From contig OZ252253.1 of NCBI GenBank assembly GCA_965249775.1, forward strand, positions 4,092,001-4,156,000: DNA of 64,000 nt, read 5' to 3'. Position 1 is the stretch's first letter; each line of letters starts with the position of its first letter. Below are positions 24,905 to 32,329 of the stretch, one piece after another. The notes under the pieces are model-generated. The model was not told where the DNA came from. It was given only the letters and a program-made list of their open reading frames with translations, and made no database searches. The translations under genes were made by a program, and so were the position numbers. The DNA is from UBA822 sp965249775. Its GTDB lineage: Bacteria; Gemmatimonadota; Gemmatimonadetes; Longimicrobiales; Gaopeijiaceae.

Positions 24905-25224
24905 ATCCTATTCCTGAACGTAAATGATTGCACCCGAAAGAAAAGACAAAAAAATATGTCATGACAATAGTAGGAGTCCTAACAATCGGGTCATAGCCTG
25001 CAATTTTCGATGGTGCGGTGAAGAGAGGACGAAGCTTTAGGGAGCCAGCCCTTGACCAGGACGTCCTCGGTCGCAACCCTAACGGTGTTTCCCGGCCGAC
25101 ACCGGGGAGTTTCCCACGACTCGGTTGTCGTGGTACCCAGCGCGGAGGACATTCCGCGCGTGTTATGTGGTCAGGCAGTACGGATCTTCCGGACTCCGAC
25201 AATGACCACCAAAGGAGTTGGATG
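24905..25224. other. 320-bp divergent region between the ArsR-like gene and cold-shock gene 2
   Basis: The left part (24940-24985) is AT-rich for this genome, with a run of seven A and a perfect palindrome TGTCATGACA at 24957-24966, a possible regulator site. The right part contains an inverted repeat CCACGAC/GTCGTGG (25114-25133) in what would be the csp 5' leader. No coding sequence is convincing. Confidence 0.5.
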
Positions 25225-25431
25225 ATGCGTACGAGAGGGACTGTAAAGTGGTTCAACGATCAGAAGGGCTTCGGATTCATCACACCGGAGGACAACAGCA
25301 AGGATTGCTTTGTCCACCACTCCGCCATCCAAGCCGAGGGTTTCAAGACCCTGAACGAGGGTGATGCGGTGGAGTTCGAGATCGTGGAAGGCCAGAAGGG
25401 CCCGGCTGCGGAGAACGTTGTTCGACTTTAG
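25225..25431 (+). CDS. Cold-shock protein, CspA family (copy 2)
   Basis: A second 68-residue cold-shock domain RNA chaperone with RNP1 (KGFGFI) and RNP2 (FVHHSAI). AAAGGAG ends 7 bp before ATG 25225, which decides the start over the adjacent in-frame ATG 25222. It differs from copy 1 mainly at DNSKDCF, KTLNEGDAVEFEI and the last residues. A strong terminator follows. Two copies only 2.5 kb apart suggest an old local duplication or separate thermal roles. Confidence 0.95.
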   Translation: MRTRGTVKWFNDQKGFGFITPEDNSKDCFVHHSAIQAEGFKTLNEGDAVEFEIVEGQKGPAAENVVRL

Positions 25432-25461
25432 CCAGTCCAGATAGCCAAAAGCATCGAGGGA

Positions 25462-25494
25462 GGGCCGCTCCGACTTGTCGGAGCGGCCCTTCGT
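25462..25494 (+). terminator. Rho-independent terminator of cold-shock gene 2
   Basis: A perfect 13-bp stem (25462-25474 with 25477-25489) is followed by ttcgtctttctt. It lies 30 bp after the csp stop and close to the convergent outer-membrane gene, for which it may also serve partly. Confidence 0.88.
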
Positions 25495-25507
25495 CTTTCT
25501 TGGCCTT

Positions 25508-26341
25508 CTACTCGAAGTGGTAGAAAAAAGCCAACTTCAGTCGAGCGTCCAACTCCTCCTCTCCGAGGGGAAAACTGCCGCCAAGGCCCACGAAGAATAG
25601 AGGGTTCCCGGCAAAGGGTGCCACCTTGATCCCTGGCGAGAGGCTGACAATGCCCTGTCCGGCCTCGTCACCGCTCAGGCCGACCAATCCGTTCAGTTCC
25701 AAGAGCCCCTGCACCCGCGGGGAAAAGTGATACAGTGCGGAGAAATCGTAGTGGAGCTCCGTCTCGACCTCTTCGCCTGGGTCCTGGTTGATGGGGATGC
25801 CAAATCGGGTGCGATTTACCAACTCCCAATTGCCGGTCATGAGTCCAATGCCTAGGAACGGCTCGAGCTCCCAGATATGCCCACTGCCGATGCCCTTTGC
25901 ATCGTCCCCGGTGGGCATGCCCACCTCGAGGCCGTAGCCCAGCAGCAGCCCTTTGTCCTCGAAAGCGAAGTTGGCGAACTTGAGCGCCAGCTCCACGTTT
26001 CCGAAACCGGACTCGTTGGGTCCGGCATCGGGGTTGACGAAATGGTAGGGGGCGACGACCTCGATGCTGAACGCAGGATGAAAGCCGTACTCGGCCTCTA
26101 GCTCTAGTTCGGAGGCTGTTCCCTCCGCCTCCCATTCGCGGCCGGAGTCGAATCTCACCTTCGTATCGGGGGTTATAGATTCGGTAAAGAGGGGGTGGGC
26201 AAAGTGGAGGCCGTGCGAATGTCCTTCATCTTCTTGCTCCTCCTGCCCCCAAGCCGACGTGGGGACACAGAGGGTGCCCAACACAACGGCGCATACGCCC
26301 AGATTCCTTCCCAGATTCCTTTTTCGATTACTGCACTCCAT
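25508..26341 (-). CDS. Outer-membrane beta-barrel protein, MetA-degradation-transporter-like
   Basis: The 277-residue protein has a signal peptide ending near TSAWGQ, a His-containing HSHGLHFAHPLF segment, then alternating strands with ELELEAEYGFHPAFSIEV, NVELALKFANFAFEDKG and LGYGLEVGMPTGDD, closing on FFYHFE. This resembles the transporter/phenol_MetA_deg beta-barrel group of unknown substrate. ATG 26341 is chosen for its GGAGG site 6 bp upstream. It lies 144 bp downstream of a His/Cys-rich exported protein on the same strand, a pairing reminiscent of metal-handling loci, but no metal pump is present. Confidence 0.75.
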   Translation of the reverse strand: MECSNRKRNLGRNLGVCAVVLGTLCVPTSAWGQEEQEDEGHSHGLHFAHPLFTESITPDTKVRFDSGREWEAEGTASELELEAEYGFHPAFSIEVVAPYHFVNPDAGPNESGFGNVELALKFANFAFEDKGLLLGYGLEVGMPTGDDAKGIGSGHIWELEPFLGIGLMTGNWELVNRTRFGIPINQDPGEEVETELHYDFSALYHFSPRVQGLLELNGLVGLSGDEAGQGIVSLSPGIKVAPFAGNPLFFVGLGGSFPLGEEELDARLKLAFFYHFE

Positions 26342-26485
26342 GCCATCCTCCGCTGCGATGAATGTGTGCCGGGTCCACACGCACGCGGACGGGCGCATGC
26401 GGATGGCAGACGGCCGTACTCGGATACCGTGAACGGCCTATCGGCTTGAGATTCGCTTAAGTGCTTTTAGCTCGATCGTGAGGAG

Positions 26486-26920
26486 CTATGCGGGGGGCGG
26501 TTGCGGAAGCGGAACGACGTACGCGTTTTGGCGGGTGTCGAGGAGGCTTGTGTCTAGCCTCTGCACGACGTTCAGTACGGGGAAAGAAACCGGCCGAATG
26601 TGCGACTGACCGGGTGAGAAAGAATCTCCGGACTCGACATCACACGCATTCAAGCACGAACAAAAATCCTCGTCGTGCTCTGACTCCGAGTCGGCGGGTG
26701 TGGCATCTGCGTGAAGCATCCCACCGGGGATCGCTTCCGCGGACACCCCGGCTTGCGCATGGCCCGAAGTGTCCAAGCTCGCGTGGTGCGGGCATGGGCT
26801 GAACCCCTGGCCGATCATGCCCAGCAGGAAGACCGCTAGGGTCGAGGCATGGAGTGCAGAGCCTCTCAGGGGGTCACGCGTCAGGTTGGTCATCGAGATA
26901 TGGTGCCGAATACCGGACAA
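26486..26920 (-). CDS. Small exported His/Cys-rich protein
   Basis: I do not recognise a named family. The 144-residue product has a signal-like hydrophobic stretch (ALHASTLAVFLLGMIGQGF), then CPHHASLDTSGHAQ, GGMLHADATPADSESEHDEDFC and CSCLNACD, so His, Asp/Glu and Cys are concentrated as in metal-binding periplasmic proteins such as the DUF2946 group. The start seems to be TTG 26920, with AGGAG 8 bp upstream. The in-frame ATG 26893 has no such site. It lies upstream of and in line with the outer-membrane protein gene. Confidence 0.6.
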   Translation of the reverse strand: MSGIRHHISMTNLTRDPLRGSALHASTLAVFLLGMIGQGFSPCPHHASLDTSGHAQAGVSAEAIPGGMLHADATPADSESEHDEDFCSCLNACDVESGDSFSPGQSHIRPVSFPVLNVVQRLDTSLLDTRQNAYVVPLPQPPPA

Positions 26921-27158
26921 GTCCCAACTCCTGAGTTTCTGTTGGCCACTGTACTAGACGGGACACCGAGTTCGGCGTTTTTGTTGGCCAACGGTAGTGT
27001 ACAGGACACCGCCTGGCCCGTAAAGAGTCCGAGACACGACGGGGCCGCCAACACGAAATTCGTCCTCCGGTTCCCTTCGACGAGTGGCGCGACCGTTTTG
27101 GATCGTGCAATTTCAGCGCGGCTCTGAAGTCCGGCCTGACCCCGACGCGGGAGGACCC
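26921..27158. other. Divergent intergenic region with GTTGGCCAAC palindrome
   Basis: This 238-bp gap separates divergent genes. A perfect 10-bp palindrome GTTGGCCAAC lies at 26983-26992, and a partial copy (gttggccac) at 26941-26949 is followed, like the first, by a gtgta-type and then ggacacc sequence. These could be a pair of regulator sites. No gene was seen. Confidence 0.4.
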
Positions 27159-27716
27159 ATGGTTACCATCGGTGCACTCTGGCTCGCCATCCTGCTCTCC
27201 ACCATCGCGGTGTGGGTGGCGAGCGCGATCATGTGGATGGTCATGCCCCACCATAAGTCCGATTACGGGAAGCTCCCGGACCAAGATGCGGTCCGTCAGG
27301 CGTTGACCCCGCAGCTCGCCCCCGGCCAGTACAGCATCCCCTACGCTGCGTCGCCAAGCGATCAGCGGGACCCAGAGACTGCGCGAAGGTTCGAGGAGGG
27401 TCCGGTGGGTTTTCTCACGGTCGTGCCACCGGGCGCGCCGACGATGGGGAGCAAGCTCATTCTGTCGTTCGTCTTCTATCTCGTGATCACTACGATTGCC
27501 GCTTATCTGGCGAGTCGCACGCTCGACCCGGGCGCGGACTACCTAGCAGTGTTCAGGGTCACGGGAACCGTGGCTTGGATCGCCTACGGCACCGCCACGG
27601 TGCAGGAGGCGATCTGGTTTGGGCGACCCTGGTCGGCAATCGCCAAAGGGCTTCTGGACGCGCTCGTTTACGGTCTCCTGACCGCTGGGTTCTTCGGCTG
27701 GCTTTGGCCGGCGTGA
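27159..27716 (+). CDS. Four-helix membrane protein of unknown function
   Basis: The 185-residue product has an N-terminal helix (IGALWLAILLSTIAVWVASAIMWMV), a hydrophilic loop (about 30-95) with HHKSDYGKLPDQDAVRQAL, and three further helices ending GLLTAGFFGWLWP. I do not recognise a functional motif. Similar proteins occur in Gemmatimonadota and Bacteroidota as hypothetical membrane proteins. ATG 27159 with GGAGG 4 bp upstream is chosen. The longer frame from 27084 adds a hydrophilic non-conserved segment. Confidence 0.75.
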   Translation: MVTIGALWLAILLSTIAVWVASAIMWMVMPHHKSDYGKLPDQDAVRQALTPQLAPGQYSIPYAASPSDQRDPETARRFEEGPVGFLTVVPPGAPTMGSKLILSFVFYLVITTIAAYLASRTLDPGADYLAVFRVTGTVAWIAYGTATVQEAIWFGRPWSAIAKGLLDALVYGLLTAGFFGWLWPA

Positions 27717-27748
27717 GGATCCAAGGATGACGCTGGAGGCGATGGCAC

Positions 27749-28171
27749 GTGCGGAGTAGAGCCTGTCGAGCCGAGACGAGGGTTCGGCTCCCTCGTTCCG
27801 TACCGAAGTCGGCGAGATTGTTGGGCGCGCTTGTTGCGCCGTTGGCCTTGGGTTGCGCCGGAGCGACGTTGCCCGTGTTCCTCCCCGGAGAGCCAGTGGA
27901 GTGTCTCTTCGAGGTGATCGGCGAGGTGACCGTGGAAGGGCCCTTCCGGGCGGCAGAGGACATCGAGGGAGGGTCTCGCGGGGCCGTCTTGGAAGGTGTC
28001 CGGCTCGAGGTGGGTCAACAGGCAGTCGGATCGGGTGCGGACGCCGTCATGGTCCGCGAGCTCCTATACGAGCGAGATCGGGCGGCCACCGAGGATGATG
28101 CTCCTGAGATCATTGCGGCGGAAGGAATGCTCCTCTCTTTCGTGGACCCAGCTTGCGTGCTGGGCGCGTAG
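27749..28171 (+). CDS. Small lipoprotein of unknown function
   Basis: The 140-residue frame has a lipobox LALGCAG (Cys near 36), so the mature part is about 105 residues: an acidic beta-rich domain with CLFEVIGEVTVEGPF and VGSGADAVMVRELL. The latter vaguely recalls YbjQ-like or RcsF-like small domains, but I cannot place it. The start is uncertain. GTG 27749 has GGAGG 9 bp upstream but gives a long n-region. A TTG codon nearer the hydrophobic core is possible. The gene lies 32 bp after the membrane protein, probably in one operon, with a terminator after it. Confidence 0.6.
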   Translation: MRSRACRAETRVRLPRSVPKSARLLGALVAPLALGCAGATLPVFLPGEPVECLFEVIGEVTVEGPFRAAEDIEGGSRGAVLEGVRLEVGQQAVGSGADAVMVRELLYERDRAATEDDAPEIIAAEGMLLSFVDPACVLGA

Positions 28172-28263
28172 GCCGAGTCCGGCCGCAGGGAGAAGCCTTC
28201 TAGGGCGTCTCCCGTTCGCGGTTGGTGCCGTCTCGTGAAAGAGGACGCCGCCATTCGGGAATA

Positions 28264-28300
28264 AAAAAACGGGGGAGGGACATCCCCCCCCCCGTTTCCC
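28264..28300. terminator. Bidirectional terminator between convergent genes
   Basis: AAACGGGGG (28267-28275) pairs exactly with CCCCCGTTT (28289-28297), extended inward by GGG/CCC. A run of seven A precedes and TTT follows, so the element can stop transcripts from both the lipoprotein (plus) and the next gene (minus). Confidence 0.75.
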
Positions 28301-28318
28301 GGTACGCGACCGGACCGT

Positions 28319-29038
28319 CTATCGACCGCGTTTCCGGAAGGGATGACGGCCACTTCGAGTCGACAAATCGACTTCAAAGGGTTCACCGTCCACGGTCATG
28401 GTGGGCCGGTTCGTACCGTTGTAGGTGATCACGACGGTGCGAGTTTTCGTAACATCACCGTCGGGTCCATTGATGACCTTGACCGTCACATTGCGCGTGA
28501 TCGTGCCGGACAGTGGCCATGCATCGTCCGTCCGCGGCACGGGGTGGACGACGTCCTCGATGACCGACGTGCTCGACATGTCGTAGGTCCTCGTGCCTGA
28601 TGCGTCCGTGTGCCGGCTCCGGGTCACAGCGCTGCCTCCGGTTCCGTTCACGGTTCGGGAGGCCTCTTCTCCCTCGAGTCCGCTGATCCAGATGTCACGA
28701 GAGCGAGTGCCCGTCCCCGACCAGGAGTCGCGAGAAAACTCGTGGGTCGATTCGATCACGAGGTGAATCGACGCCGTCGTAAGCGGATCACGAGCGTCCT
28801 GCTCGTCTCCATCCGCGTCATAGAACGTGGCGGTGTGGGTCCCGCCTGGATGGGGGCCCCCTCCGAACACCCGGCCGAGATCGCCGAAATCACCGATGGC
28901 GGCGTCTGCTGCGATCATGGCGACATCGAAGGTCAGGTTGTCCTCGGAGGAGGATTCGAGCCCGGCCGTGTCACTACATGCGGCCAACGCTAGGAGGCTG
29001 AGGGTCAGGGTGGCTCCAGAATTCATCCGATGGATCAT
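28319..29038 (-). CDS. Lipoprotein of unknown function
   Basis: The 239-residue product begins with a lipoprotein signal (LTLSLLALAACS) at ATG 29038, where AGGAG stands 8 bp upstream. The mature protein has a Gly/Asp-rich segment and beta-rich domains with THTATFYDADGDEQDA, TTASIHLVIESTHEF and TRTVVITYNGT. I recognise no catalytic motif. The pattern, with Ser/Thr-rich strands and repeated TRSR and TVNGT motifs, is that of cell-surface proteins. Its start faces away from the cyclophilin gene to the right, and it ends at the bidirectional terminator. Confidence 0.7.
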   Translation of the reverse strand: MIHRMNSGATLTLSLLALAACSDTAGLESSSEDNLTFDVAMIAADAAIGDFGDLGRVFGGGPHPGGTHTATFYDADGDEQDARDPLTTASIHLVIESTHEFSRDSWSGTGTRSRDIWISGLEGEEASRTVNGTGGSAVTRSRHTDASGTRTYDMSSTSVIEDVVHPVPRTDDAWPLSGTITRNVTVKVINGPDGDVTKTRTVVITYNGTNRPTMTVDGEPFEVDLSTRSGRHPFRKRGR

Positions 29039-29173
29039 GTGCTACTCTCCTCATACGACTCGAATGCCGAACGGAGCGTCCGATCATCCCTTCCAACCGG
29101 CTTAGACTTCCGAGACGGTGAGAACGTTAAGTGGGGTCGCTGCGTCGCGCCGTGGAACGAACTGGGGGCCGGG

Positions 29174-29842
29174 CTACGGGATGGTCGCCCGCTCGATGCG
29201 ATCCAGCTCGGGAAACTCCGCATCGAAGTACTCGGCGCCACGGGCGAGCGCCCTCGCCTGATATACGCCCTCACCCCGGGGCGGACCGTCTCCGTAATCG
29301 GCGTACAGCCCGTCCACCACCTCCATCCCTTCGACGACCTCGCCGAACGGGGCGAACCGGTCGTCCAGGCTGGAGTTGTCCTTGTAGCTGACGAACACCT
29401 GTGTGGTCCGGCTATTGGCTCCGGACCGGGCGAAGGACACGCGGCCTCGCGTGTTCGATTGAGTGACGGGATCGTCGAGGAGAAGCTCCCTTTGCCATAC
29501 GACGTTCACATAGGGATCGTCATGGATCCCCCATGAGGCCGTGAAGCCCTCCAGCACCCGGTGGAACCGGACCCCGTCGTACCACCCACGCTTTACGAGA
29601 TTGTAGAAGCGGTCGGCCCCGAGGGGGGCCCAGTCACGGTGCACCTCGATTACGAAGACCCCGGCGGTGGTCTCGAGCCGGGCCTGGAAGATCTCCGGAG
29701 CCGTCTCGTTGAACTGGCTTGCAAGCAGGAGCGGATTCTGGAGCCGTGGATCCTCGGGCTCGTCACCGTCCCCGGCGCAGGCAGACAGGAGGCACGCGGT
29801 GAGAAGAGAAAGGGCCGCTCGGGCGGCTTTCCGACTTCCTAT
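29174..29842 (-). CDS. Cyclophilin-type peptidylprolyl isomerase lipoprotein with non-standard start
   Basis: Peptidylprolyl cis-trans isomerase that assists folding in the envelope. The domain is evident in ETTAGVFVIEVHRDWAP, ADRFYNLVKRGWYDGVRFHRV, NTRGRVSFARSG, SRTTQVFVSYKDN and FAPFGEVVEGMEVV. A strict ATG/GTG/TTG search starts at GTG 29644, which would cut off the first strand of the fold. The frame upstream stays open through ARLETTAGVF and a lipoprotein signal (AALSLLTACLLSACAG) to an ATA at 29840-29842, 6 bp after GGGAG. No ATG, GTG or TTG lies in that stretch. I therefore place the start at ATA (222 residues), or a mutated ATG. A CTG further up is possible. Confidence 0.7.
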   Translation of the reverse strand: MGSRKAARAALSLLTACLLSACAGDGDEPEDPRLQNPLLLASQFNETAPEIFQARLETTAGVFVIEVHRDWAPLGADRFYNLVKRGWYDGVRFHRVLEGFTASWGIHDDPYVNVVWQRELLLDDPVTQSNTRGRVSFARSGANSRTTQVFVSYKDNSSLDDRFAPFGEVVEGMEVVDGLYADYGDGPPRGEGVYQARALARGAEYFDAEFPELDRIERATIP

Positions 29843-29907
29843 GAAAGACTCCCGGTGAGGCAGATCGAGCCTCTTACCTAGTTCCCCGGCGCGTTCCGGA
29901 CCACGGC

Positions 29908-30459
29908 CTACTGACGTGGGCGCCGTCTCCGCCGCCTGCGCCGCTGGTCTTCGTCCTCGTCACGCTGGAGAATCTCGAACGTCAGGTACTGTCCCAAGTC
30001 CAGATCCTCGAGGCCTTTCAGACTCTCGAGGCCTTCCAGACTCTCGAGGGCTTCCAGACCCTCGAGGCCTTCTAGTCCTTCCAGAGCAACCTTGTACTCT
30101 TCAAGAGCGGACTCGTACAGCTCCTGGATATCGATCGTCACCTGTCCACTGCGCCTTCTGAGCTCTTCCATCTCGGCCCGACGCCATTCCATACGTTCCT
30201 GATCAGCTCCGGGCCTGCCAATCCGAGCCCGAAAGCGAGAGGGGTAGCCTTGCTCACCGGTCACGATCACGGCGTATGGCAGGACACGAGCGCTCACGGA
30301 CTGCTCGTCGGCCTGCCTCACGACCTGGATCTCCACGGACGTCTCCTCCTGTTGAGCCACGGGAGTTCTTTCCGCGAAGAGGCTCGTCAGTCCGTACCCG
30401 AGGCCGGCACCGCCGAAGATTACCGCGAGCGCCACGAAGTCCGAGGTCATTTTACCCAT
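29908..30459 (-). CDS. Membrane-anchored protein with leucine-rich repeats and poly-Arg tail
   Basis: The 183-residue product starts at ATG 30459 (AGGAG 6 bp upstream), has one N-terminal membrane segment (FVALAVIFGGAGLGYGLTSLF), a folded part (about 35-100) and then a helical EYKVALEGLEGLEGLEALE-type region made of six-residue repeats. It ends with EDEDQ and eight consecutive Arg. The charged tail and repeats suggest a coiled or solenoid element and an anion-binding tail. I recognise no family. It lies 65 bp upstream of the cyclophilin gene on the same strand. Confidence 0.65.
   Translation of the reverse strand: MGKMTSDFVALAVIFGGAGLGYGLTSLFAERTPVAQQEETSVEIQVVRQADEQSVSARVLPYAVIVTGEQGYPSRFRARIGRPGADQERMEWRRAEMEELRRRSGQVTIDIQELYESALEEYKVALEGLEGLEGLEALESLEGLESLKGLEDLDLGQYLTFEILQRDEDEDQRRRRRRRRPRQ
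30007..30078 (-). repeat. 18-bp tandem repeat, four copies, encoding LEGLE units
   Basis: Units ctcgaggccttycagacy lie at 30007-30024, 30025-30042, 30043-30060 and 30061-30078 and encode six-residue Leu/Glu/Gly repeats near the C-terminus of the membrane-anchored protein. Third-base differences show moderate age. Confidence 0.88.
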
Positions 30460-30654
30460 CCGATGCTCCTCTCTCTGATCCGTCCCAACCCGATTCTCAT
30501 CCGTCCCACCCGGGGGCGTGCCCCGCAAACTGCTGCAACCCGCCATCCTTTCGCAACCCTCTGTAGATGAGATACCACATCGTCTCAGATGGTTGCTCCG
30601 TCAAACCGGCTCTAGCGCCTGGTCCTTCCGGTGTGCTGGCGTCGCTCCCGAGCG

Positions 30655-30852
30655 TCAACGCGGCTCGAAAGTGCCGGTCACCTCGACCTCGACGCGGTGT
30701 CCATCCATCCTCGAAGGAATCTTGCCGGCCGCGCGCCGGTCCTTCACGTAGACCTTGAGGCAGGGTTTTCCTTTGGACAGCCCGATTGCGGTTCCGGTCA
30801 CGCCCGGGCGACCGATCACCGCCTTCGTGAGCTTACCGAGAGCGCCCTTCAT
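30655..30852 (-). CDS. Stand-alone copy of the protease N-terminal domain
   Basis: The 65-residue product (ATG 30852) aligns with residues about 85-140 of the neighbouring protease: VTGTAIGLSKGKPCLKVY against VVGTAVGVGADGAPVVLVY, and MDGHRVEVEVTGTF against LEGTPVRTEVTGEF. About 22 of 55 positions match by eye. It has no signal peptide and no catalytic residues. It lies 22 bp downstream of the protease on the same strand. Possible roles are inhibitor, folding aid or assembly partner of the protease, or a relic of duplication. Confidence 0.6.
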   Translation of the reverse strand: MKGALGKLTKAVIGRPGVTGTAIGLSKGKPCLKVYVKDRRAAGKIPSRMDGHRVEVEVTGTFEPR

Positions 30853-30874
30853 ATCCTCGACATCTCCAATGACT

Positions 30875-31999
30875 TCAGCTCCCGTCGATAGTTACGCCGA
30901 ATCGATCCAGCACGAGGTCGATTGGATTGGCGATCGTATGGGTATTACTTCCCGCGAAGAGTAGACCCAGGGGCCGCCGGTCGTCTCCGCCGCTCGACCG
31001 TGTGACCACCAGGGATCCCGAATCGCCACCCTGGCTGAACCGCCCATCGCTGATGAGGATCTGGTCGACGAAGCGCGCCGTTCCCGTGTTGTAATTCACG
31101 TTGATCGTGGCGTTGATCCCGGCCACGACCCCGGTCGTCAGCCCGGTGGTCCGTCCATACTTCTGGACCGCCTGCCCAAGCGTGGCGGTCGTCGTCTTCG
31201 TCTGGGGCTCACCATAGCCGTCATCGGGCGTGCTCGTCCCGAGGTTGTCCGAGGAAGTGAGTGCAATGGCCGCGTCGATTCGGTTGTTCGAGCACGCCAG
31301 TAGGCGGCAGAAACGCAGGTCCTCGAAGTCGTGCAGCGTGCCGATGGAGTTGGAAGGATCCGTCCCCCCGTCCACTCGCCCCGGTTGAAGGATATCGTCC
31401 CCGCGCTTCGCGTCGTTCCGGTTTGCGAAGACGTGGTTGTTGCTCAACGCGAACGTGCGTCCGCCGTCACTGACACGCGCCCCGATGGTTCCGGCCGTCA
31501 CGTCCGGCTGGCCTCCGGACACGCCGATCGGTACCGGGCGAGGGAAGCGACCCTTCCGGTTGATGGGCGTGTCCGCTTCCTTCTCGCGGGGCCCGTCACC
31601 GAGTGCCCAGAACTCGCCGGTGACTTCGGTACGGACCGGGGTACCTTCGAGCATCGCGGGCAGGCCCAGGACACCGGGCCGTGCGGTGTATACAAGCACC
31701 ACCGGAGCGCCGTCGGCTCCAACGCCCACTGCCGTGCCCACGACGCCATCGATTCCGAGCAGATCCGGGGTGTAGACGTCCTGCGTGGCAATCGCTGCGG
31801 AAAGGGCTGCGGAGCTCGGGACAGGGGGCAATTCTATGTCCGATGTCAGGAAGCCGACGATGCCGATCTGCATGGGTTGCAGATCGAACCTCAACCCCTC
31901 GCTCCATCGCGCACCGATAGCCGCGGGGGAGGGGAGGAGAAGCTCGGCCAACACCGCCGCCATGAGGGTCAGCTTGGACCAGCGCCCCCATCCTCTCAT
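30875..31999 (-). CDS. Exported trypsin-like serine protease
   Basis: The 374-residue protein begins at ATG 31999 (GGAGGG 6 bp upstream) with a signal peptide (LTLMAAVLAELLLPSPAA). An N-terminal alpha/beta domain (about 55-140) is followed by a chymotrypsin-fold peptidase. His is in FALSNNHVFAN, Asp in RIDAAIAL, and Ser in SQGGDSGSLVV, so the triad is complete. Two cysteines (RFCRLLACSNN) may form a disulfide. The layout resembles bacterial relatives of the plant NAL1 family. The target is unknown. A 25-bp tandem repeat lies just upstream and a small gene encoding the N-terminal domain alone lies downstream. Confidence 0.85.
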   Translation of the reverse strand: MRGWGRWSKLTLMAAVLAELLLPSPAAIGARWSEGLRFDLQPMQIGIVGFLTSDIELPPVPSSAALSAAIATQDVYTPDLLGIDGVVGTAVGVGADGAPVVLVYTARPGVLGLPAMLEGTPVRTEVTGEFWALGDGPREKEADTPINRKGRFPRPVPIGVSGGQPDVTAGTIGARVSDGGRTFALSNNHVFANRNDAKRGDDILQPGRVDGGTDPSNSIGTLHDFEDLRFCRLLACSNNRIDAAIALTSSDNLGTSTPDDGYGEPQTKTTTATLGQAVQKYGRTTGLTTGVVAGINATINVNYNTGTARFVDQILISDGRFSQGGDSGSLVVTRSSGGDDRRPLGLLFAGSNTHTIANPIDLVLDRFGVTIDGS

Positions 32000-32026
32000 C
32001 GAATCCCTCCCGCTCGCGTTACGCTT

Positions 32027-32100
32027 CCAGACACTTCCGCAGACCTTCGTCCAGACACTCTCGCAGGTCCTCCGTCTGACATTCTCGAAGACTTCTACCG
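32027..32100 (-). repeat. 25-bp tandem repeat, three copies, in the protease leader
   Basis: Diverged units begin ccagacactt (32027), ccagacactc (32051) and ctgacattct (32076). They lie 28 bp upstream of the protease start. The surrounding gap (32000-32329) separates divergent protease and VCBS genes and must hold both promoters, but no promoter box was clear. Confidence 0.7.
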
Positions 32101-32329
32101 CACACATCAGCCCTCGACTCTTCATATTACATACGGTAGAAGCATGGGAGAAGGTTCCATTTGAGAGATCCGACCCCATTGCCTCATTCGTGCGGCTTCA
32201 AGATTTTCGGGTGAGGCCGGCGCCTGGTGCGTCCGGGGGAATCGTTTGTTCTGAAGGAAGAGACGGCCTATACACGTGACTGTGACAGAGGAGATGCGGT
32301 ACCAAGAGACCGCTGAGCGGGTGCGCGTG

